Shown here piece by piece: positions 1-6,666 of a stretch of 18,067 nt of DNA. The stretch is taken from contig CAMDGT010000003.1 in the NCBI GenBank assembly GCA_945898025.1, positions 1 through 18,067 of the forward strand, in the 5' to 3' direction. The notes beneath the pieces are model-generated. The model ran no database searches. It saw only the letters and a list, made by a program, of their open reading frames with translations, and was not told the DNA's origin. The position numbers and the translations under genes are program-made. This DNA comes from Rickettsia typhi. GTDB taxonomy: Bacteria; Pseudomonadota; Alphaproteobacteria; Rickettsiales; UBA1997. Every line of letters begins with the position of its first letter. Positions within the stretch are counted from its first letter, which is position 1.

Positions 1-88
1 CTCCTTGTATGGTGTAAAATATTTCCTGAATTTTTAAAAAATTTCCATCATGATTTTCTGGTTTACGAATTGGGTTTTTGCCAAACAT
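1..88 (-). CDS. queE: 7-carboxy-7-deazaguanine synthase QueE, N-terminal fragment
   Basis: Only the first 29 codons are present; the gene runs off the left edge. Reverse-strand translation begins MFGKNPIRKP and ends IQEIFYTIQG. This is the conserved N-terminus of QueE, a radical-SAM enzyme that converts 6-carboxy-tetrahydropterin to 7-carboxy-7-deazaguanine on the way to queuosine in tRNA. The next residues in the family are normally EGP and then a CxxxCxxC-type cluster motif, which lie outside the window and cannot be confirmed. The ATG is 14 bases after the era stop codon, so it is probably the third gene of an aroG-era-queE transcript. No Shine-Dalgarno sequence precedes it. The call rests on a short but characteristic stretch recognised from memory. 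Confidence 0.8.
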   Translation of the reverse strand, partial: MFGKNPIRKPENHDGNFLKIQEIFYTIQG

Positions 89-102
89 AATTTCAAATAA
101 AC

Positions 103-1053
103 TTATTGTTTCGGAATATTGTCGATATCAATCATTTCATAGCTTGCAACACTGTTCATCCAATCTTCTTTTACCTTGATAAATAAATAAAGGTGAATTA
201 CTGAGTCAGCTATTTTTGCAATCTCTTGTCTGGAATCGAAGCCAATTTGCTTTATTAATTTACCGTTTTTGCCAAGAATAATCTTTTTTTGACTTTCTTT
301 TTGCACAAAAATTGTTTGATGAATTTTTATATGACCATTTTCCATTATTTGGTAACTGTCATTTTTAACGGTAAGAGAGTAGGGCAGTTCTTGATTTAGC
401 TTAAGAAATAATTTTTCTCTAGTAATTTCGCAAGCGATAAATTTCATTGGAGCATCGGTAATTTGATCTTCATCAAATTGCCAGCCTTGATTATTTGCTT
501 GTGAACAAAAAAAATCTTTTAAATCATCGACCCCGTCATTGTTGAGAGCGGATATCATTCTAATGTTCTCAATTTCTATTTTTGATAATTGAGCTATCAT
601 TTCAAGTAACTTAGGCTTTTTAACCGCATCAATTTTATTTAAAATTGCAATAATTGGGATATTTTCTTTTTTTAAATCATTTAGTAATGCTAATATTTGA
701 CTAGTCATTCCGTGTGTTGAATCGATAATAAAGCCAATATATTCGGCAGATCTTAGTGCTTGCCAAGCAGATTTAACAATAACTCTTTCAAGTATTTTTT
801 CCTGTCGTGGAATAAATATACCGGGAGTATCGATAATGATTAGCTGACAATGATCATGAATCAAGATTCCCTTAATTGCATTTCTTGTGGTTTGTGGCTT
901 TGGCGAGATTATGGCTAGTTTTTGTCCAATTAATAAATTGGTAAGAGTTGATTTTCCTGCGTTAGGAGCTCCAACTAAGGCAATTGTAGCATGTTTTTTT
1001 TTGCCATCTTCTTTTTCTAAAGATTGCGGAGAGTTTAATTGATGTTCGGTCAT
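103..1053 (-). CDS. era: GTPase Era, ribosome (16S rRNA) maturation factor
   Basis: Era binds the 3' end of 16S rRNA and assists small-subunit assembly. The protein (316 residues from this start) shows all landmarks. G1 is GAPNAGKST at about 28-36, the G2 region PQTTR is at 53-57, G3 DTPG is at 75-78 and G4 NKID is at 139-142. A C-terminal KH domain carries the GKNGKLIKQIG loop near residue 260, followed by the family's KVKEDW ending. I chose the ATG at 1053, one base after the aroG stop. An in-frame ATG at 1074 would add seven residues and overlap aroG by 20 bases. Even from 1053 about 20 residues precede the G domain, slightly more than usual. In many alphaproteobacteria era follows lepB-rnc; here it lies between aroG and queE, over 11 kb from rnc. 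No Shine-Dalgarno sequence is visible. Confidence 0.95.
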   Translation of the reverse strand: MTEHQLNSPQSLEKEDGKKKHATIALVGAPNAGKSTLTNLLIGQKLAIISPKPQTTRNAIKGILIHDHCQLIIIDTPGIFIPRQEKILERVIVKSAWQALRSAEYIGFIIDSTHGMTSQILALLNDLKKENIPIIAILNKIDAVKKPKLLEMIAQLSKIEIENIRMISALNNDGVDDLKDFFCSQANNQGWQFDEDQITDAPMKFIACEITREKLFLKLNQELPYSLTVKNDSYQIMENGHIKIHQTIFVQKESQKKIILGKNGKLIKQIGFDSRQEIAKIADSVIHLYLFIKVKEDWMNSVASYEMIDIDNIPKQ

Positions 1054-1054
1054 T

Positions 1055-2431
1055 TTAAGAATATTTATTGGCAAGATCTTTGGCTATTAAAAATGCCAAT
1101 TCAACACTTTGCGAAGCATTAAGACGAGGATCGCAATGAGTGTTGTAGCGATCTTGAAGATTTATTTCTGATATTTGTTGATTTCCTCCAAGGCATTCAG
1201 TCACATCTTGCCCTGTCATTTCAAAATGGATTCCTCCCGCATAGCTACCAAGCTCTTTATGAATTTTGAAAAATAAGCTGATTTCTTTTAAAATGCTGTC
1301 AAAATGCCTTGTTTTGTAGTTATTGGAGGCTTTAATCGTGTTACCATGCATTGGATCGCAAATCCAGATTACTGATTTTTTTGCTTTCATTGTTGCATTT
1401 ATTAGAGGTGGCAATAGTTTTTCAATTTTATCCGCTCCCATTCTGGAAATTAGGGTTATTTTTCCCTCTTCGTTGTGTGGATTGAGAATTTCAATGATTT
1501 TTATTAATTCTTCGCTTGTCATTGAAGGCCCCACTTTAAAGCCAATTGGATTGGCGATTCCCCTTGTAAATTCAAGATGTGCTTCATCTAGGTTGCGAGT
1601 TCTGTCGCCGATCCATAAGAAGTGAGCGCTTAGATTGTAGAATTTTTGATAATCATTGCTAAATTTTGTAAAACATTCTTCGTAGTTTAATAAAAGAGCC
1701 TCATGGGAGGTAAAAAAGTTTGTGGTAGTGAATTCCGGCAGAGTTTTTATATCTAAACCACAAGAATTAACGAAGCCCAGAATGTCGTTAATTTTATCGA
1801 TTATTACTTCAGTATCTTGTTTGCTTTTTAGACTATGGGCAAATTCATTGTTCCATTGATTTACTTTGATAAGATTTCCATAGCCACCAAGAGCAAGAGA
1901 TCTAAGGTAGTTTAATGATGATGCAGAATAAAAATAAGATTCTATAAGTCTTTGTGGATCGGCATTTCTAGAGTTTTCGTCAAAATCTATTTTGTTAACG
2001 ATATCTCCGCGATAGCTTGGTAAGGTTTTATTGTCAATGGTTTCAGAATCTTGAGACCTTGGTTTGGCATATTGTCCTGCAATTCTGCCAATTTTAACTA
2101 CTGGCTTTTTAAGTCCATAAATTAAGGCGATTGTCATCTGCATTATGGTACGAAAAAAACTCTTTAAATTGTCGTGGGAAAATTCCGCAAAGCTTTCTGC
2201 GCAATCTCCGCCTTGCAATAAAAATGCTTCGCCCCTTGATACCATTGCTAATTCTTTTTTAAGTTTTTCTATTTCATCGTAAGAAACTAAAGGGGGAAAA
2301 AGTTTTAGCTGATTTTCGGTTTGTTTTAAGAGAAGTTTATCAAGATAATTAGGTTGCTGTTTGATAGGAAATTTTCTCCATGAATCTATCTTCCAGTCAA
2401 CTGAATTATTTGATGTTTTTTTTTCTGACAT
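1055..2431 (-). CDS. aroG: class II 3-deoxy-7-phosphoheptulonate (DAHP) synthase
   Basis: It catalyses phosphoenolpyruvate plus erythrose-4-phosphate to DAHP, the first step of the shikimate pathway. The 458-residue protein is the plant/Mycobacterium-like class II type. Visible motifs are LLQGGDCAESF (about 71-81, with the metal-ligand cysteine C77), KIGRIAGQYAKPRS (about 113-126), a central RMGADK, CDPMHGNT, GGIHFEMTGQDVTECLGG, and near the C-terminus YNTHCDPRLNASQSVEL. I used the ATG at 2431 (MSEKKTS...). The longer reading from 2464 would begin upstream of the transcription start implied by the promoter at 2465-2493. No regulatory domain is obvious, and nothing in the leader suggests attenuation. 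It is followed one base later by era. The first gene of aromatic and folate synthesis implies a shikimate pathway that typical Rickettsia lack. Confidence 0.95.
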   Translation of the reverse strand: MSEKKTSNNSVDWKIDSWRKFPIKQQPNYLDKLLLKQTENQLKLFPPLVSYDEIEKLKKELAMVSRGEAFLLQGGDCAESFAEFSHDNLKSFFRTIMQMTIALIYGLKKPVVKIGRIAGQYAKPRSQDSETIDNKTLPSYRGDIVNKIDFDENSRNADPQRLIESYFYSASSLNYLRSLALGGYGNLIKVNQWNNEFAHSLKSKQDTEVIIDKINDILGFVNSCGLDIKTLPEFTTTNFFTSHEALLLNYEECFTKFSNDYQKFYNLSAHFLWIGDRTRNLDEAHLEFTRGIANPIGFKVGPSMTSEELIKIIEILNPHNEEGKITLISRMGADKIEKLLPPLINATMKAKKSVIWICDPMHGNTIKASNNYKTRHFDSILKEISLFFKIHKELGSYAGGIHFEMTGQDVTECLGGNQQISEINLQDRYNTHCDPRLNASQSVELAFLIAKDLANKYS

Positions 2432-2464
2432 AATTTTTAAAAAGTGAGTTAAATATGCCCTCAA

Positions 2465-2493
2465 ATTATCAATATCAAGCCCTTATAAGTCAA
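2465..2493 (-). promoter_or_regulatory. sigma70-type promoter for aroG-era-queE
   Basis: Read on the minus strand, the -35 box is TTGACT (2488-2493) and the -10 box is GATAAT (2465-2470), with a 17-base spacer. Both match consensus at five of six positions. Transcription would start near 2458, giving a leader of about 27 bases to the ATG at 2431. This is one of the best promoter matches in the window, and it argues against the upstream ATG at 2464. Confidence 0.6.
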
Positions 2494-2514
2494 CCATAAT
2501 TTTATTTATTTTAG

Positions 2515-2542
2515 TTGAAATGATATTTAATTGTGTTAGAAA
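2515..2542 (+). promoter_or_regulatory. putative promoter for the RlmI-like methyltransferase gene
   Basis: A -35-like TTGAAA (2515-2520) is followed after 16 bases by TAGAAA (2537-2542). The -10 is immediately preceded by TGT, an extended -10 feature. The predicted start near 2549 gives a leader of about 26 bases to the ATG at 2575, which would put the in-frame GTG at 2533 upstream of the transcript. In such AT-rich sequence this is moderate evidence only. Confidence 0.4.
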
Positions 2543-2574
2543 TTAATCTTTATAAGTTCAAGAAAATCAAAGAA

Positions 2575-3777
2575 ATGCACAAAGTTATTTTAAAAAAAGG
2601 CTCTAATATCAGAGTTACCAAGGGTCATCCTTGGGTTTATTCCAATGAAATAGATAATTTTTCATTATTAAAAGAATTGCCAGCAGGCTCAATTGTTGAG
2701 TTAGTTGATCATGCAAGCTATTTTATTGCGATTGGCTATTTTAACCCTAGAAGCCTTATTTCAGTAAGGTTGATGAGCTACAATAAATCAGAAAAACTAG
2801 ATAAAGAATTTTTTGTTAAAAAAATAGAAAATGCTCTTTCTTTTCGTGAAAAAATTTTTGCCAATCAAGAAAATGAAATTGATTTTTGTCGTTTGATCCA
2901 TAGTGAGGGCGATGGGCTACCCGGCCTTGTTATCGATAGATTCAAAAATATATTTTCTTGTCAGATTACTACTGCGGGAATGGAGCAGTTTAAGTCTTTG
3001 ATTGTTGAGGCTCTTAAATCTGTTTTTAATAATGATATTTCGATAATTTTTCGTAACGATCTTGAAATTCGTAAGCTTGAAGGTTTAGAGCTTTATTCTG
3101 AAAATATAAATTTTGATAATCAAAATTTAATTACCTTACAAGAAAATGGCTTAAACTTTTTGGTGGATATTAAAAATTCTCAAAAAACTGGTTGGTTTTT
3201 TGACCAAAGAAAAAATCATTATTTTGTTCGCTCTATTGCAAATAATTTAAAAGTCCTAGATGCCTTTTCTTATTTAGGTGGCTTTGGTTTTAATGCCTTG
3301 GCAGGGAATGCTAAAGAGGTTACTTTTGTTGATATTTCAACAACTGCAATAGATTTAATCTCAAAAACAGCCGATTCATTCTATTCCGATAAAAAAGATA
3401 AAATTAAGATTATTAACAAAAAAGTTTTTGATTTACTGGAAGATGAAGAATTTCAAAAACAGTCATTTGACCTTGTAATTCTTGACCCTCCTGCATTCAT
3501 AAAAAGCAAAAAAGATATTTTTAGCGGTATAAAAGGTTATGAAAAATTAATAAAACTTGCCAGCAAATTAGTGGCTAAACAAGGTTTTTTAATGTTTTCT
3601 TCTTGTTCTCATCATTTAACTGTTGATGATATGATAAATTGTGCTAATGACGGTTTTCGTAAAGCGGGAAGAAAAGCTAAATTATTTCGTGTTTTTGGAG
3701 CAGATTTTGATCATCCTACTTTGCCAAGTCTTAGAGAAGGTGAATATTTAAAATCTCTATGTTTTAATGTTGAATAA
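2575..3777 (+). CDS. rlmI: RlmI-family 23S rRNA (cytosine-5) methyltransferase, SAM-dependent
   Basis: Family members methylate a cytosine of 23S rRNA (m5C1962 for E. coli RlmI). The 400-residue protein has an N-terminal PUA-like domain (about 1-75, with KGHPWVYSNEI at 16-26). The RlmI hallmark LIHSEGDGLPGLVIDR is at 107-122. A Rossmann methyltransferase domain follows, with SAM motif I VLDAFSYLGGFGFNAL (227-242), acidic motif II FVDIS (251-255) and the DPPAF motif at 304-308. SSCSHH (342-347) supplies the likely catalytic cysteine C344. I chose ATG 2575 because the protein then begins directly with the PUA strand MHKVILKKG. A GTG at 2533 would add 14 unconserved residues. It is monocistronic and divergent from aroG. 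The exact target nucleotide is inferred from the family. Confidence 0.85.
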   Translation: MHKVILKKGSNIRVTKGHPWVYSNEIDNFSLLKELPAGSIVELVDHASYFIAIGYFNPRSLISVRLMSYNKSEKLDKEFFVKKIENALSFREKIFANQENEIDFCRLIHSEGDGLPGLVIDRFKNIFSCQITTAGMEQFKSLIVEALKSVFNNDISIIFRNDLEIRKLEGLELYSENINFDNQNLITLQENGLNFLVDIKNSQKTGWFFDQRKNHYFVRSIANNLKVLDAFSYLGGFGFNALAGNAKEVTFVDISTTAIDLISKTADSFYSDKKDKIKIINKKVFDLLEDEEFQKQSFDLVILDPPAFIKSKKDIFSGIKGYEKLIKLASKLVAKQGFLMFSSCSHHLTVDDMINCANDGFRKAGRKAKLFRVFGADFDHPTLPSLREGEYLKSLCFNVE

Positions 3778-3804
3778 ATTTTCAACTAAAAAAACAATAA
3801 ACTC

Positions 3805-3834
3805 TTGACTTAGCTAAATTAATATTTTTATTAT
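3805..3834 (+). promoter_or_regulatory. putative promoter for the repeat-containing lipoprotein gene
   Basis: TTGACT (3805-3810) and TATTAT (3829-3834) are separated by 18 bases, each matching the sigma70 consensus at five of six positions. Transcription would begin near 3841, about 26 bases before the ATG at 3867. A TTG at 3852 is also possible as a start but would leave only about 11 bases of leader. Confidence 0.45.
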
Positions 3835-3866
3835 TAAGCAATTTTTAATATTTGAATTTTTTGTTA

Positions 3867-4496
3867 ATGTTATTAAAATCGATAATATCAAAATTTACTG
3901 TTGCCAATTCAAAACCCCTAAGACTTTTTTTGGGAATTTTTTTGGGACTTTTTTTGGGATTTTTTTTGAGATTTTTTTTGAGATTTTTTTTGAGATTTTT
4001 TTTGTTAATCGGTGTAATAAGTTCTTGTAGTGTTCCTCATTGGTATAAGCCTTATGGTTATATGACATTCAAGCATTTGCCGAAAAATGGCTCTCCCGGC
4101 TTTAATCTTGGATGGATACACGGTTGTGAATCTGGCTTGGGGACTCAATTTGGAGGTGCTATTTACAAAACTTTCTATACTTGGCATCGCGATGTTGACA
4201 TTACATCTTCACATCCAAATGTTGCTAAAGTTAGAGCAAGATACAGCAGAGAATTAATGGGTGTTAATTGGAATGATCCAAATAATATTAAAAGTAATTT
4301 TTCAGATTATAATAAAGTTTTTTGGAAGTCGCATATTTTTTGTCGTCATACAGTTTTGGGAATTTTGCAAACTGCAGGCTATACCCCCAATCTTCCGGGA
4401 GAATCTCGCTTTGATTTTGAAAAACACGGCATTGGCGGTGTTTTTAGTATTAGCGGAGTTGGAGATTCAAGAATTGGTAAAAGTTCAAGTTGGTAA
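3867..4496 (+). CDS. hypothetical predicted lipoprotein with a repeat-built signal peptide
   Basis: I do not recognise a named family. From ATG 3867 the protein has 209 residues; a TTG at 3852 would add five. A short basic N-region (K4, K9, K16, R19) leads into an unusually long hydrophobic stretch, about residues 20-51. That stretch is built from four-residue repeats of the type FFLG/FFLR and contains three arginines (R35, R39, R43). It ends in ISSC, a plausible lipobox with C54 as the lipidated cysteine. The mature part is soluble and aromatic-rich: WYKPYGY at 59-65, GWIHGC at 82-87, YKTFYTW at 100-106 and FCRH at 158-161. C87 and C159 could form a disulfide in the periplasm. The pattern faintly recalls short conserved secreted proteins of Rickettsiales, but I cannot confirm this. 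It probably sits on the outer membrane. It stands alone, with its own promoter. Confidence 0.7.
   Translation: MLLKSIISKFTVANSKPLRLFLGIFLGLFLGFFLRFFLRFFLRFFLLIGVISSCSVPHWYKPYGYMTFKHLPKNGSPGFNLGWIHGCESGLGTQFGGAIYKTFYTWHRDVDITSSHPNVAKVRARYSRELMGVNWNDPNNIKSNFSDYNKVFWKSHIFCRHTVLGILQTAGYTPNLPGESRFDFEKHGIGGVFSISGVGDSRIGKSSSW
3924..4007 (+). repeat. seven tandem 12-bp T-rich units inside the signal peptide
   Basis: Seven in-frame 12-base units follow the pattern (C/A/T)TT TTT TTG (G/A)GA. The first three end in GGA, the next three in AGA, and the last in TTA. They encode LFLG, IFLG, LFLG, FFLR, FFLR, FFLR and FFLL. Units 4-6 are identical, which indicates recent duplication. Each junction contains a run of seven or eight T. 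Gain or loss of whole units changes the hydrophobic segment by four residues without a frameshift, while slippage in a T-run would break the frame. Confidence 0.9.
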
Positions 4497-4643
4497 TTTA
4501 TTGCCAAAATGAAACATTTGTTGATATGGCCGATTCAGTTTCTTGAAATCACTAGTAATTTTTATTTTTAATTTTAAGATTCTCAAAAATTCATAACCAA
4601 CTTCACCACCACTTTTTTATATCAATGTTAGTTGATTTTTTAT

Positions 4644-4658
4644 CTAACATATTGTTAG
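4644..4658. promoter_or_regulatory. perfect palindrome, candidate XRE operator
   Basis: CTAACA-TAT-TGTTAG is a perfect inverted repeat with 6-base arms, ending 27 bases before the XRE start codon. The half-site TGTTAG also occurs at 4626-4631, and a near copy, TGTTAT, at 4671-4676. This spacing and symmetry are typical of an autoregulatory operator for a dimeric helix-turn-helix protein. Binding is inferred, not shown. I could not place a confident -35/-10 pair here. Confidence 0.5.
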
Positions 4659-4685
4659 TTTAGTAATATTTGTTATCTTTAGTTA

Positions 4686-5126
4686 ATGCCAAAAAATTTT
4701 TTACGACAGATTCGTGAGCAAAAAAATATTGGGCAAGCAGAACTTGCTCAAAGAATAGGTGTAAGTAAGCAGTTATTATCTGGTTTTGAGAATGGAAGAA
4801 GCGGAGTCTCTCATCCAGTATTAAGAAAAATAGCTGAATTATTGCAAATTGCCCCTGATCAAATATTTAGCGGTAATAACCCTAATTATTTTAACGAAAA
4901 ACAGAAGAAAAGTCTCGGTTCTGCCATGAATATTGCCTTTAAGTTTTATGGCGATGAATTGGAAAAAGATATTATAGTTAGAGTTGCGACCGAATTATAC
5001 TCTATGAATGTCGATTATGAATTATTAAAGGAAGATACCGATAAACAGACTTTTATAAAAGATCTTGAAGAGAAAATAATTACTGGTTTGGCAGCAAAAT
5101 GCTTAATTAGTCAAAATCAAAAATAG
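4686..5126 (+). CDS. XRE-family helix-turn-helix transcriptional regulator
   Basis: The 146-residue protein has an N-terminal Cro/CI-type helix-turn-helix at about residues 5-60. It includes QAELAQRIGVSKQLLSGFEN, with the recognition helix around SKQLLSGFENG, then HPVLRKIAELLQIAPDQIF. The C-terminal part (about 70-146) is helical and charged, has no recognisable enzymatic motif, and may mediate dimerisation or sensing. The start is the ATG 27 bases after the palindrome. The gene ends with TAG six bases before a small membrane-protein gene, so the two are probably co-transcribed. The DNA-binding class is clear. The target, and whether it regulates itself, are inferred from the upstream palindrome. 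There are no phage or toxin genes beside it, so it is not obviously a prophage repressor or a classical antitoxin. Confidence 0.85.
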   Translation: MPKNFLRQIREQKNIGQAELAQRIGVSKQLLSGFENGRSGVSHPVLRKIAELLQIAPDQIFSGNNPNYFNEKQKKSLGSAMNIAFKFYGDELEKDIIVRVATELYSMNVDYELLKEDTDKQTFIKDLEEKIITGLAAKCLISQNQK

Positions 5127-5132
5127 AGCAAA

Positions 5133-5342
5133 ATGAATCAAGATAAACATAAGGCAAAAAAAGAGTTAGAGAAAATTTATAATGATAAATTTAAGTGGGA
5201 AAAAGCCGCAAACTCTCTTAAAAATAATTTCGTTAAGTCTTTAAAAGAAAATCCTAAATTAAGTGCTATTTTAAAGCTCTTAGTTGTTGCCAACCTTGGT
5301 ATTTGGTTGGTTTTTTTGATGATGATAAGTAAATTTTATTAA
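5133..5342 (+). CDS. small hypothetical protein with one C-terminal membrane helix
   Basis: The protein is 69 residues and unrecognised. Residues 1-42 are strongly charged and lysine-rich, probably helical (KKELEKIYNDKFKWEKAANS). Residues 44-66 form one clear hydrophobic segment (AILKLLVVANLGIWLVFLMM), followed by SKFY at the end. This suggests a tail-anchored inner-membrane protein with a cytoplasmic positive N-terminus. It lies six bases after the XRE gene and is convergent with pabB, whose stop is ten bases away. The adjacency to a helix-turn-helix protein allows a regulator/membrane-partner pair, but nothing in the sequence proves it. It could also be a chance neighbour. Codon use and base composition match the neighbouring genes. 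Confidence 0.6.
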   Translation: MNQDKHKAKKELEKIYNDKFKWEKAANSLKNNFVKSLKENPKLSAILKLLVVANLGIWLVFLMMISKFY

Positions 5343-5352
5343 ATTTTTTTAA

Positions 5353-6645
5353 CTAAATCGGCAGTTTTAATAGTTCTCTAATTGCCTTTGCCTTGTGATA
5401 TGTTTCCTCAAGCTCTTTTTGTGGCTCGGAATCAAAAGTGATGGCGCCTCCAACTTGAAATTCAAAATTGCTATTTTGCAAAATTAGAGTTCTAATTACT
5501 ACTGAAAAAACAGCTTCATCTTTTGATTTAATGATCCCTATTGTGCCACTATAAATTCCTCTTGCCATTTTTTCAAAAGAATTCGATGCCTCAATTGCCT
5601 TAATTTTTGGAGCTCCTGTCATTGAACCAGGGGGAAAGCAGGCGATTATTGCACTAAAAATATTGTATTCTTCAAGCATTTTCCCGCTAATTTCAGATGA
5701 TAAATGGTGTATTGTTTGATAGGAATCAATTTGAAATAATTTGTTAACTTTTACAGATCCTATTTTAGATATCCTTGACAAGTCATTTCTTACTAAATCA
5801 ACAATCATAAGGTTTTCTGATTTTTCTTTGGCGCTATTGATTAAATAATCACGATTTTGAATATCTTTCTTTTTATCTGTGTGATCTCTTGGACTTGTTC
5901 CCTTGATTGGCTTAGAGATTATTTTTTGATTATTGATGGCTAAAAATAGCTCTGGACTCGCTGATATTATATAGCTATAACGATTCTTAATTAATGCGGA
6001 ATAATTAGAGGGGCTTGCCTTGCAAAGGTCAAAAAAAATCTTCCAAGCTTTATTTTTATTGATTTCGCAATTTATTTTTCCATAAAATTTACGAGTTAAA
6101 TTGGTCTGATAATAATCTCCATTACTAATTTCTGTCTTAATTTTATTAATTGCCGTCAAATATTCTTCATCGCTAAAATTAGAGTTGCAACTACTTGCAA
6201 AATATTCGCCATCTTGTTCTGATTCGATAGAAGATTTTTCGCAATTATCTATAAAATCAAGCTGCGATTGTTCGCTATAGTGAATGATGATAGATTCTTC
6301 TAGGTGATTAAATTCTAATATTAATGAAAATTTTACCCATAAGATATTTGGATTTTTAATAAAATAATTATTTGAAAATTTAATGTTTTCAATGTTTTGA
6401 GCAGATTCAAAGGCAAAATATCCTATCCACCAATCGTGATTTTGAGTTATTTTCTTCTCAATATCGTTAATTTTATTGCCAAATATCTCTTCTTGTGGAA
6501 ATAATGCTAAATAAGATTTGCTATTCGAGTTATTTTTTTTTATGCCGGATAATAAAAAGGCAAAATCAAGCGGTTCTTGATATTTGGCAATAATTTTTGC
6601 ACTCAATATTTCTGGTTCTATCCAATTGATAATTTTCTGTTTCAT
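5353..6645 (-). CDS. pabB: aminodeoxychorismate synthase component I (PabB)
   Basis: PabB converts chorismate and ammonia to 4-amino-4-deoxychorismate, the precursor of p-aminobenzoate and folate. The 430-residue protein has a divergent N-terminal domain (about 1-150) and a chorismate-binding domain (about 155-430). The domain contains PIKGTSPRD at 246-254, where K248 is the lysine that distinguishes PabB from the PIAGT of anthranilate synthase. It also contains LMIVDLVRNDLSRI, the active-site stretch FPPGSMTGAPKIKAIEA, YSGTIG, and the C-terminal VGGAITFDSEPQKELEETYHKA. No glutamine amidotransferase domain (PabA) is fused or adjacent. It is probably the last gene of the murF operon, starting 21 bases after the kinase gene and ending with TAG. 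The shikimate pathway implied by aroG would supply its chorismate. An isochorismate-using enzyme is less likely, given the PIKGT motif. Confidence 0.88.
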   Translation of the reverse strand: MKQKIINWIEPEILSAKIIAKYQEPLDFAFLLSGIKKNNSNSKSYLALFPQEEIFGNKINDIEKKITQNHDWWIGYFAFESAQNIENIKFSNNYFIKNPNILWVKFSLILEFNHLEESIIIHYSEQSQLDFIDNCEKSSIESEQDGEYFASSCNSNFSDEEYLTAINKIKTEISNGDYYQTNLTRKFYGKINCEINKNKAWKIFFDLCKASPSNYSALIKNRYSYIISASPELFLAINNQKIISKPIKGTSPRDHTDKKKDIQNRDYLINSAKEKSENLMIVDLVRNDLSRISKIGSVKVNKLFQIDSYQTIHHLSSEISGKMLEEYNIFSAIIACFPPGSMTGAPKIKAIEASNSFEKMARGIYSGTIGIIKSKDEAVFSVVIRTLILQNSNFEFQVGGAITFDSEPQKELEETYHKAKAIRELLKLPI

Positions 6646-6666
6646 GAGTTAAAAAGTCTTATTTTA

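Noticed and set aside
2533..2574. GTG start adding 14 residues to the RlmI-like protein
   Set aside because: It lies upstream of the predicted transcription start, and the extra residues are not part of the PUA domain; ATG 2575 fits the family.
3778..3850. Possible rho-independent terminator after the RlmI-like gene
   Set aside because: T-rich stretches are present but no GC-containing stem precedes them; a promoter-like pair explains the region better.
4261..4512. 83-residue open frame in another phase of the lipoprotein gene
   Set aside because: It lies almost wholly inside the lipoprotein gene in another frame and has low-complexity hydrophobic content. The longer frame has a plausible export signal and conserved-looking cysteines.
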